NCBI GenBank assembly: GCA_009711705.1
Contig: VENG01000007.1
Location: 1 to 64,000 of the forward strand
Direction of reading: 5' to 3'
Length of the DNA: 64,000 nt
Source of the DNA: Bacillota bacterium
GTDB taxonomy: Bacteria > Bacillota > Desulfotomaculia > Desulfotomaculales > VENG01
In this document: positions 44,848-53,138 of the stretch, one piece after another
Numbering within the stretch: position 1 is the stretch's first letter
Layout of the letters: the number at the start of each line of letters is the position of its first letter
Made by a program: the position numbers and the translations under genes
Notes under the pieces: generated by a model
The model's database searches: none
Told to the model about the DNA's origin: nothing
Seen by the model: only the letters and a program-made list of their open reading frames with translations

Positions 44848-45573
44848 ATGACGGAGATATTATTACAAGCACTTATTGCGGGCTTCGGGACATGTCTGGG
44901 AGCGGCTGCAGTTCTATGTTTAGGCCACTTGCAGGCCCGTTCGTTAAGTTTCCTTTTAGCCCTAGCCTCCGGCATAATGGGTTCCGTAATACTTTTAGAT
45001 CTATTACCTTCTTCCCTGCGGCTTGGCGGAGCGGTTAGCTGTCTGTTTGGTTTTTTAGCCGGCTTACTTATTATTACCTTTGCCGATTTATTAATCAGTA
45101 AAATGGAGTTTGCCAATTATTCCAGACATCCTTCTCTTTTAAGCATGGGTTACCTGATTGCCATAGGTATCGCACTGCATGACCTGCCTGAAGGACTGGC
45201 CATTGCCGCAGGTTTTTCCACACCCGGCTCGGTAGGGCCCATGATTGCCCTTGCCATTGGCCTGCACAACATTCCGGAGGGGATGGCTACCGCCGCACCC
45301 CTGAAAGCGGGAGGCGCCTCGACTCCAAGAATATTAACCCTTAACGCAGCTGTGAGCGTTGTAACGCCCGTAGGAACCCTGCTGGGGTTGCTGGTACTCC
45401 AGACCACAGACGCTCTCATATCCATTCTTTTGGCCTTTGCCGCCGGAGCTATGACTTATATTGTTCGGGATAAGTTAATTCCGGTATCCAGAGGTTACGG
45501 GAAAGGTTTTTTTATCCTGGGCCTAACTTTGGGTTTTATTCTTATGTCTTGTGTTAAGCTATTTTTTGAGTAA
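44848..45573 (+). CDS. ZIP-family metal transporter
   Basis: The 241-aa membrane protein has about eight spans and the ZIP metal-site motifs HDLPEGLAIAAG and HNIPEGMATAAP. It imports zinc or another divalent cation into the cytoplasm by family. It follows the L,D-transpeptidase gene by 6 bp and overlaps the convergent YdcZ gene by 15 bp. Confidence 0.9.
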   Translation: MTEILLQALIAGFGTCLGAAAVLCLGHLQARSLSFLLALASGIMGSVILLDLLPSSLRLGGAVSCLFGFLAGLLIITFADLLISKMEFANYSRHPSLLSMGYLIAIGIALHDLPEGLAIAAGFSTPGSVGPMIALAIGLHNIPEGMATAAPLKAGGASTPRILTLNAAVSVVTPVGTLLGLLVLQTTDALISILLAFAAGAMTYIVRDKLIPVSRGYGKGFFILGLTLGFILMSCVKLFFE

Positions 45574-46011
45574 TAGCCATGCTCCTCCAGCCATAAGTAC
45601 TGTTCCCGCCACCCGGTACCAGGTGAAGGGAATCTTATTTAAACCGAAAAGTCCCAGGTGATCCACCAAAGCTGCCGTGAATACTTGTCCCAGAATGATA
45701 GCTGTTGTGGCCACAGCCACGCCTAACGGAGGGATGGCTCGTACCACAGAATAGACTATGATCACTCCCAGTACCCCTCCCAAATAATAATACCAAGGGG
45801 ATTTGAAAATAAAGGTCAGGTTACCATCGCCAAGTCCAAGAACAAATAGAAGGGCACTGACCAGTAAAAGACCAACCACGTGTACAATAAAAGTTGCTTC
45901 CAAAACACCTATTACTTTACCCAGGGCAGAATTGATGCTACCCTGTAAGGCCATAGTTATTCCTGAGCCGGTGGCTATCAAGAGGGCAAATAGTCGTCCT
46001 GTTACGTGCAT
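45559..46011 (-). CDS. YdcZ (DUF606) family membrane protein
   Basis: The 150-aa protein has about five hydrophobic spans and the DUF606 pattern GSGITMALQGSINSALGK near the N-terminus, a half-sized relative of drug/metabolite transporters. Transport substrate unknown. The start is ATG 46011 with GGGGGA ahead. Its 3' end overlaps the ZIP gene tail to tail. Confidence 0.82.
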   Translation of the reverse strand: MHVTGRLFALLIATGSGITMALQGSINSALGKVIGVLEATFIVHVVGLLLVSALLFVLGLGDGNLTFIFKSPWYYYLGGVLGVIIVYSVVRAIPPLGVAVATTAIILGQVFTAALVDHLGLFGLNKIPFTWYRVAGTVLMAGGAWLLLKK

Positions 46012-46078
46012 GCAGATCCCCCTAAATTAAACTTGAAGATGGCCGGTTGAATAGCCGGCGGCTTAAGCCCGCCCTTAG

Positions 46079-46112
46079 GAAAAGCAGGCTTTAGATAAAG
46101 CCTGCTTTTCCT
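46079..46112 (-). terminator. Terminator after the HMA-like gene
   Basis: GGAAAAGCAGGCTTTA pairs with TAAAGCCTGCTTTTCC around a 2-3 nt loop, a 15-16-bp stem ending in a T tract on either strand. It starts at the stop codon of the 46111-46335 gene. Confidence 0.75.
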
Positions 46113-46335
46113 ATCTTACCCGGGGAGAATAGCCCAGTGAGTCAAGTGTTCTGGCCAAGAATTCATCTCTTATCACACCCGGGTCATAGCGTACATTTAC
46201 GGCACTATCACTTAAGGATACATTAACCTGTTGCACCCCGTCGATTTGGATAAGATTATGTTCGACCTCTTTTTTACCTTCTTCACTGAACAACCCGCCC
46301 ACCAGGAAAGTTTTTTCGGTGCCAGGGCCTGTCAT
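46111..46335 (-). CDS. HMA-like domain protein lacking the CxxC metal site
   Basis: The 74-aa protein is a single ferredoxin-like HMA fold: TFLVGGLFSEEGKKEVEHNL, then GVQQVNVSLSDSAVNVRYDP and LARTLDSLGY. Where copper chaperones have MTCxxC it reads LFSEEG, so both Cys ligands are missing. It is probably not a metal chaperone in the usual sense. GGGGTG precedes the ATG. Confidence 0.7.
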   Translation of the reverse strand: MTGPGTEKTFLVGGLFSEEGKKEVEHNLIQIDGVQQVNVSLSDSAVNVRYDPGVIRDEFLARTLDSLGYSPRVR

Positions 46336-46403
46336 TTATTCACCCCTTCCCGAGTCTGTTGATCTTTAATTAAGTTTCCCTTTAAGCATCAAAATATACT
46401 GTA

Positions 46404-46934
46404 TTATCCCTGTTCTTTATCACCGAAATCCCACTTAATAACCTCCGACTTTTTAGGTTTATCATCCTTACCCCCGGTCTGTTTGCTTTTGGCCGGGTTT
46501 GGGGTTTGAGGTTGGGACACATTCTTCTCCACTTTCATTTTACCGGCTTTTTTCCCCACCGGGGTTTCAGTAGCGGATTTATCTTGTTTGGCATCCTGAT
46601 GATGCGGTTGTTGTGGCATCATGCCTCCCCCGGGCATCCCTCCTAAAAAGTTACCCAGCAGTCCCATCAGTGAAGAAAGGTCAAAGCCCTGTCCCTTTCC
46701 CTGACCGCTACTTTGGCCCCCACCCAGTAAACTCAACAGCATTGCCGGGTTAAAAGGCAGTTGCCCCAAGGGAGAATTGCTCTGATTAGCCTTGCCTTCC
46801 ATCCTGTCTAAGTTACTTACAATACCTAAGAGATTTAATAAAGCCAACATAATTAATGTATTTTTTTCCCCGGTCCCCTTTTGGTATTCTACGAGCTTAC
46901 CCAGTACAGCACTAAGTTCATTCTCATCCAACAT
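46404..46934 (-). CDS. Hypothetical protein, Gly/Met-rich centre and basic tail
   Basis: I do not recognise this 176-aa protein. The N-terminus has a hydrophobic heptad-like stretch (LIMLALLNLLGIVSNLDRM, about 25-43), the centre is Gly/Met/Gln-rich (NFLGGMPGGGMMPQQP), and the tail is Lys-rich and disordered. The start is ATG 46934 with GGGGGG ahead. Its N-terminal part resembles the small protein at 47562-47780. The neighbourhood suggests a sporulation or spore-surface role, as inference. Confidence 0.6.
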   Translation of the reverse strand: MLDENELSAVLGKLVEYQKGTGEKNTLIMLALLNLLGIVSNLDRMEGKANQSNSPLGQLPFNPAMLLSLLGGGQSSGQGKGQGFDLSSLMGLLGNFLGGMPGGGMMPQQPHHQDAKQDKSATETPVGKKAGKMKVEKNVSQPQTPNPAKSKQTGGKDDKPKKSEVIKWDFGDKEQG

Positions 46935-47077
46935 AGTACCCCCCTTTGGAAAAGTCATCATTACCATATACATATTCAAGGTTCGCCAAGATTGACCGAC
47001 ATTTGAGACCGCCGCAAGTAACACATTATTTCCCATAGGCATAAAATATCAAAGGAGAATTGAAGGGAGGTTATAAT

Positions 47078-47449
47078 TTGGCTGGTCAACAATACAATCC
47101 TTTATCTTTCTTAATAATGTTAGGGCTGCTCAGCTTTTCGCCCGTGGAAAATGTTAACAAAGGACTGGAATCTTTGAGTTTTACGCTGGATGCTACCGCT
47201 AGATCTCTGGAAAACGTTAAAACGGGCATAAATACCCTGGACAGTGGCTTACGACAATTTGCCCAATATAATACAGGCTACGCAAGTTTGGAGTCCACTG
47301 ATTCCCACGGAACTAACTTCAATGATACCGACTTCGCTGGAACTGAATTCAATGCAACAGTAGACCAGAACCATGGCAATTCGGTTTCCTCAATGCCTGC
47401 AGACGCACCGGGACATAAGGGTAAAACTACCAACAATGACACGGAATGA
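47078..47449 (+). CDS. Hypothetical small protein
   Basis: I do not recognise this 123-aa protein. It has a hydrophobic stretch PLSFLIMLGLLSFSP near residues 8-22, an amphipathic helical part (about 25-65) and an Asn/Asp/Thr-rich tail. The start is TTG 47078 with GGGAGG at 7 nt. It is divergent from the 46404-46934 gene, whose N-terminus has a similar hydrophobic stretch. Confidence 0.55.
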   Translation: MAGQQYNPLSFLIMLGLLSFSPVENVNKGLESLSFTLDATARSLENVKTGINTLDSGLRQFAQYNTGYASLESTDSHGTNFNDTDFAGTEFNATVDQNHGNSVSSMPADAPGHKGKTTNNDTE

Positions 47450-47473
47450 TAAGCTATGGGAAGTAAAAAGAGG

Positions 47474-47514
47474 AACTCCCACTTATAGAAGTGGGAGTCT
47501 TAAAAATCAGATTA
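47474..47514. repeat. Palindromic repeat, copy 2
   Basis: Identical to 9861-9902 except for one base in the tail (CTTAAAAATCAGATTA). The 10-bp palindrome ACTCCCACTT/AAGTGGGAGT lies between convergent genes here and there. Confidence 0.7.
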
Positions 47515-47561
47515 AAGAGGGCTGCCCATAATCAGCGCAGCCCTCTTTTGCCTGTCTTCGG

Positions 47562-47780
47562 TCATCCTTTATTTACGGGCACACGGCCAAAAGGAAGAAG
47601 TAAGTCCCCTTGTTTTCTTGCCTGGGGCTTTCCGGACTCTTCATTGATAAGCTCTATCAGGCCCATTAGGTTAACCATGCTTAAAAGGGCCAGAAAACTT
47701 GATGACTCCATGTTCTCCTTATTTTTTAATTCCAACACATTTGATAACAGCGCCTCCATGGCCGGCCGGTCAGCTGCCAA
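47562..47780 (-). CDS. Hypothetical small protein, paralogue of the 46404-46934 N-terminus
   Basis: The 72-aa protein contains ALLSNVLELKNKENMESSSF and LALLSMVNLMGLIELINEE, which align with the N-terminal 45 residues of the 46404-46934 protein. Function unknown. The start is TTG 47780 with GGGAGGTG at 6 nt. It follows the YbaB-like gene by 14 bp and is probably co-transcribed with it. Confidence 0.55.
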   Translation of the reverse strand: MAADRPAMEALLSNVLELKNKENMESSSFLALLSMVNLMGLIELINEESGKPQARKQGDLLLPFGRVPVNKG

Positions 47781-47794
47781 AAGGTTCACCTCCC

Positions 47795-48097
47795 TTAAAA
47801 AAGTCCGGGAATCGGCGGCAATCCCATCCCCCCGGTAACCTTTTTAATCTCCTCCTGTAGCATCTTCTTAGATTCAGTAAGAGCCTGGCTGAATGTTTCA
47901 GCAATAACCGCAGAAAGTTCGGCAGCATCTTTTTTATCAAAAACCTCCGGACCTATAATCACTTGTGTCAATTCCTGGTGCCCGTTCATGATCACACTTA
48001 CTGTCCCGTCCTCCGAGGTTACTTTTACAGTCATATCACGAACTTTTTTTTGCATTTCCTGAATATATTGCATCATGCCGCCCATATCCATACCCAT
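47795..48097 (-). CDS. YbaB/EbfC-family nucleoid protein paralogue
   Basis: The 100-aa protein has the YbaB pattern: an N-terminal helix (MMQYIQEMQKKVRDMTVKVT), a beta core with GTVSVIMNGHQELTQVIIGPE and a C-terminal helix. The canonical copy normally sits beside dnaX and recR, so this is an extra or displaced copy. The start is ATG 48097 with GGAGGGA ahead. Confidence 0.8.
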   Translation of the reverse strand: MGMDMGGMMQYIQEMQKKVRDMTVKVTSEDGTVSVIMNGHQELTQVIIGPEVFDKKDAAELSAVIAETFSQALTESKKMLQEEIKKVTGGMGLPPIPGLF

Positions 48098-48166
48098 GTG
48101 AGGTCCCTCCTTCAGTGCAAACATAGATTTCTAAATTATATGTTAAGGTGACTATAAATCAGAACA

Positions 48167-48307
48167 AGAAAAGCGTGTTAAATCAGTTCCCTTATACCCA
48201 TTCTGGGCATACCTAACGGGCACAAGCATGGCGCGCGCTTTTCAGTACTTTTTTCCTTTGTCCTTGCCATTTATATGGCAAGGTATACTTTCCTAAAGTG
48301 TAAAAAA
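48167..48307. repeat. TAAATCAGTTCCCTT hairpin repeat, copy D (expanded)
   Basis: AAAAGCGTGT-TAAATCAGTTCCCTT starts the copy; the arm GGCGCGCGCTTTTCAGTACT and the tail ACTTTCCTAAAGTGTAAAAA match copy C. Two extra stretches are inserted, one in the loop with CCCATTCTGGG and one in the tail with the hairpin CCTTGCCATTTATATGGCAAGG. It fills most of the 286-bp gap here. Confidence 0.65.
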
Positions 48308-48310
48308 ATA

Positions 48311-48340
48311 AAAAAAGCTGTTTTTACCAAACAGCTTTTT
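48311..48340 (-). terminator. Terminator after the DUF3794/jelly-roll gene
   Basis: AAAAAGCTGTTT and AAACAGCTTTTT pair around TTACC with T tracts on both sides; on the minus strand it lies 44 bp past the stop. Confidence 0.75.
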
Positions 48341-48383
48341 CTACTTAATAGTGACAGCAATTCAGTCTGGCATACAACCTTTA

Positions 48384-49496
48384 TTAACGCCTTTCTTCAT
48401 AGTAGGTGCCGTATAAACCAACCCTCATACACTCAAGGGTAACATTATCGATCTTAACACTACTGGTGTTGTCACCTATGGGCGTAAAGGTAAACCGGGC
48501 CACAGCACTTGTTGCATCTTCCGGGGCTACAGCATCCAGGCAGAAACGCCGGAAACTGTCATCGGGAATTTGCGTGGGTAGCAAATCTTCCCGCCGGGCT
48601 GTTATTTCATTCCCGTCGTCATCGAAAAATGCCAGTTCTACAAGCAGGTTGAAGGATGCTCCTTCCGCGCCTGCATTTTCCCTTACATACCAACATAACC
48701 TGTATTCGAATCCACCGTTTATATCCACCGTTTGGAAAAGAGCAGAGTTTAGAAGGCCTTGGTTATCACCGGTTCCACCAAGTTCAGCGGAATAACTGCC
48801 CTCATAAACAACATCGCCATTACGGTTGACGTTGGTTGCTCCCCAGAACAACGGATCGGTGTCGGATCCCCAGTTCTCCAGGCCGCCGTCTTTAAGGATA
48901 TTCCTACCTTTCACACAAACCTGACCTAACCTTGGGCAGGCCTGCACCCAAATTTGACGATCTTCTACAACTTTAACCCTAAATGTCATTTCCCCGGTTT
49001 GGCTGAGACGACTTCCCCCGCGCAAGCTCCAGCGCATATCAATTTTCTTTTCCCAGATTTCGCCGTAAACATCATCTTCGTCAACAACAGGAGCGGGGTC
49101 AGCTAGCGTAACGCTCTCAGAAAAGGGAATATCTTCAGCAAAATGCCTAACATCATTATCCCTGTTAACATAGAAAATTTGCTTATGCAAGGTTCCTTCT
49201 ATCATTATCTTTTTAACAACAGGCAGTCTGCCCTCCGGGTGTCCCCAGCCGAATCTTTCCCATCCTTCTTCTTCGATAATGCTAATCCAATTATTACCGT
49301 CTTCATGTACGAAAAGGGGCCTTACTCTAAAATCTTGCAGACGGGCATCAATATGGTCTACTTTCTGAGCCAGCTCCGGCAAATGAGCGATATTATCTAC
49401 CATCACGGTAATGTCTTCATCGGCCAAAACAACGGGAACTTTCACCTTTACGCAAAGTACATTTTCCGGTTCCCTGTAAAAGTACTCTAATGCCAT
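48384..49496 (-). CDS. DUF3794-like protein with C-terminal jelly-roll domain
   Basis: The 370-aa protein has a SPOCS/DUF3794-like segment (about 85-180; KKIMIEGTLHKQIFYVNRD, HFAEDIPFSESVTL) and a C-terminal carbohydrate-binding-module-like beta domain (about 200-360; GGLENWGSDTDPLFWG, then SVKIDNVTLECMRVG). No signal peptide. DUF3794 occurs in spore-coat proteins, so a mother-cell coat component with a sugar-binding domain is a fair inference. It follows the DUF3794/LysM gene by 26 bp. Confidence 0.7.
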   Translation of the reverse strand: MALEYFYREPENVLCVKVKVPVVLADEDITVMVDNIAHLPELAQKVDHIDARLQDFRVRPLFVHEDGNNWISIIEEEGWERFGWGHPEGRLPVVKKIMIEGTLHKQIFYVNRDNDVRHFAEDIPFSESVTLADPAPVVDEDDVYGEIWEKKIDMRWSLRGGSRLSQTGEMTFRVKVVEDRQIWVQACPRLGQVCVKGRNILKDGGLENWGSDTDPLFWGATNVNRNGDVVYEGSYSAELGGTGDNQGLLNSALFQTVDINGGFEYRLCWYVRENAGAEGASFNLLVELAFFDDDGNEITARREDLLPTQIPDDSFRRFCLDAVAPEDATSAVARFTFTPIGDNTSSVKIDNVTLECMRVGLYGTYYEERR

Positions 49497-49522
49497 TTAC
49501 ATAAACCTCCTTTATTATTAAT

Positions 49523-51067
49523 CTAACCTTTAGCTCCGCAGGGAATGGTGATCGTATCACCAACCTTAAGGTTCTGAGGATTTACCCCCGGGTTGGCGGC
49601 AATAATGGCGTTAACAGTAGTACTATACCTTTGGGCCAGCTCGAAAAGAGTATCTCCCTGTCTAATGGTGTAATCAATTGTTTCACCGGGTAGACATACA
49701 TCAGGTTCTTCTATCATTTCGGCAGTAACAACTTCCCGCTGCATAGATTCGGTAACTCTTACCCTTACCTTCATTACCAATTCCACATGTACATTACAGC
49801 TTTCATAATCAGACTTGATGTACTCCACTATGGGTGTAACCATTACATTCATACCGTTCTCCGCACCCGGGATTTCCACAAATGTACGGAAATTAATACG
49901 CTGGTGCATGGAATGAACCGGCTGGTCATCCAGTGCAGCCACGTAGATAATATTCACATCAACATAGCCGCGTAGGATTACTTTGTTATTAATAACTTTG
50001 CTCTCTGTAATCTTTATTTCCTTGGCAGTGGTATCCAAAACCTTTTCCACATCAGGTTTGGGGTCCGGTGTCTCAAAGGACTCCCTTAAGACCACCTGGG
50101 CAGAATCTTCACCCACAACACTTTCAATATTGAGCAGTGTTTTCTCAAAAGATACCCCTGCAACCTCAGTTACCACGTTAATCTGCTTGGGCTCCATTAC
50201 CCTGGCATTAAGTTCCAGCACAATGTAAGCAGTCAACCTGTCGGCGTACGCGCCCTTGGTTTCCACATCTACATCTTCTACATAGGCATCCACTTCCACG
50301 TTCATGCCCGGAGCTGCCCCGGGGACTTCGATAAAGTGGCTAAAACTAAAGCTTTGATGCATGTTGTGCACCGGCTGGCTTGGTTCAAAGGCCACGTATG
50401 TTACTTGTATGGTCACTTCACCGTCAATGATAACCTTATCCTTGACAATGCGCGTATCCGTAATGGTGGTCTGGGTATCCACATCCAGAATCTTTTCCAC
50501 GGGCGGTTTTTCCGCGGGCACCTCAAATTCATCACTTACAATTACCTGTGAACTTTCTTGGTCAACTAAGTCATCAACATTAATCATTTCGGACTCTACA
50601 TCATACCCGGGAACATCTACCACTACTTCAATCTGGCGGTTCTCGGTTACCTTGGCAGACACCTCTAAAACAGCCGCCACATCAAAATCCCTTGGTTTTT
50701 TATTGCTGCGGTTCACGCTCACGTCCTCAATATCAATATCAACTTTTACATTCATATCAGGGGTAGCGCCGGGGACGTCGACATAACCGGTAAAATTAAT
50801 CTGTTCGTGCATATGATGTACGGCCTGGTCTGGTTTAAAAGCCACATAGACCACTTGCAACGTAAGCGTTCCCTCAACAATGACCTTGTCAGGGACGATG
50901 CTGATATCTTTTACCGTGGCCGTTCTATCCACGGACAAAATCTCATCCACATCCGGTTTTGGGTCGGGTACGGTAATTGTACCTCGCACAACAGTTTGAG
51001 CGGTTTGCTCATTAACCACTTGGTTTATTGTTAGTTGTTCTGTAACCGGTGCCACTTGTGCAGCCAT
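49523..51067 (-). CDS. Triple DUF3794 protein with C-terminal LysM, SipL-like
   Basis: The 514-aa protein has three DUF3794 (SPOCS) units (about 15-165, 185-320 and 330-450), each with a KVIVEGTLTLQVVYVAF-like strand and HxMHxxxxF, then a LysM domain (about 463-511; YTIRQGDTLFELAQRYSTTV). Length and layout resemble clostridial SipL, which binds SpoIVA and the forespore surface. The start is ATG 51067 after AGGAGG. No signal peptide, consistent with a mother-cell coat protein. Confidence 0.8.
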   Translation of the reverse strand: MAAQVAPVTEQLTINQVVNEQTAQTVVRGTITVPDPKPDVDEILSVDRTATVKDISIVPDKVIVEGTLTLQVVYVAFKPDQAVHHMHEQINFTGYVDVPGATPDMNVKVDIDIEDVSVNRSNKKPRDFDVAAVLEVSAKVTENRQIEVVVDVPGYDVESEMINVDDLVDQESSQVIVSDEFEVPAEKPPVEKILDVDTQTTITDTRIVKDKVIIDGEVTIQVTYVAFEPSQPVHNMHQSFSFSHFIEVPGAAPGMNVEVDAYVEDVDVETKGAYADRLTAYIVLELNARVMEPKQINVVTEVAGVSFEKTLLNIESVVGEDSAQVVLRESFETPDPKPDVEKVLDTTAKEIKITESKVINNKVILRGYVDVNIIYVAALDDQPVHSMHQRINFRTFVEIPGAENGMNVMVTPIVEYIKSDYESCNVHVELVMKVRVRVTESMQREVVTAEMIEEPDVCLPGETIDYTIRQGDTLFELAQRYSTTVNAIIAANPGVNPQNLKVGDTITIPCGAKG

Positions 51068-51162
51068 GCATACTCCTCCTTTCATGGATGTTCTGTAATA
51101 TAATATGGAGTCCCCTATAGAAGTGTGCAAAGATCAAAGCAATACGGGCCATAAGAAAAAAA

Positions 51163-51191
51163 AGGAAGGACGATTTTAAATCGCCCTTCCT
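51163..51191 (-). terminator. Terminator after the triple-CAP gene
   Basis: AGGAAGGGCGATTT pairs with AAATCGTCCTTCCT (one G-T pair), followed by TTTTTT on the minus strand. Confidence 0.8.
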
Positions 51192-51196
51192 GAAAA

Positions 51197-52870
51197 CTAC
51201 CCAATAAACATCTGCACAAACATTTTCCCGTACGGGCCGCCGTCAACTACTCCAATGCCCACTTCATCAAAATTATCATTTAATATGTTCCTCCGGTGGC
51301 CGGAAGAATTCATGAGATTGGTGTGGGCGGAAGAAACTGTTGGTGCACCGGCCAAGTTTTCCCCGGCGTAGCCGAACCTGATGCCAAACTGGCGCATCAT
51401 ATCAAAGGGGGAGCCGTAAGTAGGTGAAGTATGACTGAAATAACCTTTATCAATCATATCCTTGGCTTTTACCCGCGCCACCTTGGCTAACTCCAGGTTG
51501 GACTGCAGAGCCCCTACCCCCCGGCTTGTACGTTCTTTATTGACCAGGCTAAGCATTTGCTTCTCGTCCGCAGTCAAGCCCTGAGTATCACCGGGGTTGG
51601 GCCGCGGCTCAGGTTCGGGCTGCGGCTCAGGCGTTGGCTGAGGACTGGGATCGGGCTGGGGCACGCTCCCACCGCCCTGGCCACGGATAAACATCTGAAC
51701 AAAGTATTTGTAATAACCGTCCTTAACAACAGCAATACCAACACGGTTAAAGTTTTCATTTAATATATTTGCCCTGTGCCCGGATGAATTCATTAACCCA
51801 TTATGGGCTGAAACAACAGAACCGGCTTTGGCCAGATTCTCACCGGCGTAGGAATACTGTACCCCGGCACTGCGCATCATTTCAAAGGGAGAGCCATAAG
51901 TGGGTGATGTGTGGCTGAAATACCCCTTTTCTATCATATCCTGTGCTTTAAGCCGGCCCAGTTCAACCAGTGTAGCATCGGCCTTTAAAGGCTGCAGTCC
52001 CCTCTCCACACGTTCACGGTTAACCACGTCCAACATTTGCCTCTCGCTGGCATTCATTATTGCCGTATCCCCGTTGTCAGCAGGGGGTGATGGCTGCGGA
52101 TCAGGGTCCGGCTTTGGTTTTGGACCCGGTTCCGGTGTTGGTTTTGGATCCGGTTCCGGCTGTGGGGCAGGACGATCTTCTTGAGACCCACCTCCCACCA
52201 GTATTTGTACTATGTATTTCCGTTGCCCGTCATCCTGCACCGCTATACCAATAGCATCGTAGCGGGAGTCCAGCAGATCTTCACTGTGCGACTCATACCG
52301 CATTAACGCACGGTGAACAAGATTTATCGAAACAGATACTGAGGTGCGCGCAATTTTAGGCTTTACATAGTTGTACTCAAGACCTGCGTCATCCAGCATA
52401 TCCCGGACACTTCCATAAGTGCGTGAATTGTAACTTAAGTAACCGTTTTCCACCATATCCTTAGCTTTTAGCTTTGCAATTTCGGTAATTTTCTCATCAA
52501 GGGCAAGACGGGAGACCCCCGCTTCGGCACGTGACTCGTTGATCAAGTCTGCCAGCTTACGTTCATCCTGGTTTAGGGAAATGCCACCTACCGCCACGGA
52601 AGGATCAGGCCCCAGCATTACATCTCCCGTTTCCAACTTGTCAAATTGTTTTTTTACGCTTGCTTCTTCCATCAACTGGTCGAGCTTCTGGTGAATTGGG
52701 AGGTTTTCAGATGCATCACCAGCTACTTCATCTACCGGCAAAATCTCTACTTTCGGAGTTAAAACTTTTTCCCCCGCTAGTACCGGTGAGGGCACAAAAA
52801 CTAGGGTTACCATAAAAATTGCCGCCAACATTACCAACAAGCTAAATTGTTTTTTGTCAGTCTGCACCAT
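51197..52870 (-). CDS. Secreted protein with three CAP (YkwD-type) domains
   Basis: The 557-aa protein has a signal peptide (1-32, cleavage near PVLAGE) and three CAP domains (about 100-225, 275-395 and 435-557) joined by proline-rich linkers of P-x-P repeats. Domains 2 and 3 keep HTSPTYGSPF, AGENLA and NSSGHRxNILN; domain 1 is divergent (YNSRTYGSVRD, RYESHSEDLL). YkwD-type CAP proteins are common in spore formers and occur on spores, though their activity is unsettled. GAAAGGAG precedes the ATG. Confidence 0.85.
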   Translation of the reverse strand: MVQTDKKQFSLLVMLAAIFMVTLVFVPSPVLAGEKVLTPKVEILPVDEVAGDASENLPIHQKLDQLMEEASVKKQFDKLETGDVMLGPDPSVAVGGISLNQDERKLADLINESRAEAGVSRLALDEKITEIAKLKAKDMVENGYLSYNSRTYGSVRDMLDDAGLEYNYVKPKIARTSVSVSINLVHRALMRYESHSEDLLDSRYDAIGIAVQDDGQRKYIVQILVGGGSQEDRPAPQPEPDPKPTPEPGPKPKPDPDPQPSPPADNGDTAIMNASERQMLDVVNRERVERGLQPLKADATLVELGRLKAQDMIEKGYFSHTSPTYGSPFEMMRSAGVQYSYAGENLAKAGSVVSAHNGLMNSSGHRANILNENFNRVGIAVVKDGYYKYFVQMFIRGQGGGSVPQPDPSPQPTPEPQPEPEPRPNPGDTQGLTADEKQMLSLVNKERTSRGVGALQSNLELAKVARVKAKDMIDKGYFSHTSPTYGSPFDMMRQFGIRFGYAGENLAGAPTVSSAHTNLMNSSGHRRNILNDNFDEVGIGVVDGGPYGKMFVQMFIG

Positions 52871-53082
52871 GATGCTCCTTTCTGGTTAACTTAATCCTAA
52901 CTTGGCGTTATGAGGCTAGATTAAGTAAACATGGAAGTTGTACAAGCCTAATGCTACCAAATGGGTCTATACTTAGCAATTTGTGTAATTTTACTTAAGC
53001 AGGTGAATCATTAATACACGGCTGGTGTTTCCCCATAGAATTTCAATTTACATAAGATAGGTGACCCATGGCATATGTAACC

Positions 53083-53118
53083 AAAAAAACCAGCAAACAA
53101 AATGCTGGTTTTAAAAAA
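53083..53118 (-). terminator. Terminator after the 133-aa protein gene
   Basis: AAACCAGCA and TGCTGGTTT pair around a 7-nt loop followed by seven T residues on the minus strand. Confidence 0.8.
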
Positions 53119-53138
53119 ATAAATTTTCGGGAGTTCAC

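Noticed and set aside
51197-52870. Three CAP domains as an assembly duplication
   Set aside because: The domains differ clearly in sequence and linkers, and domain 1 is strongly divergent, so they are old repeats.
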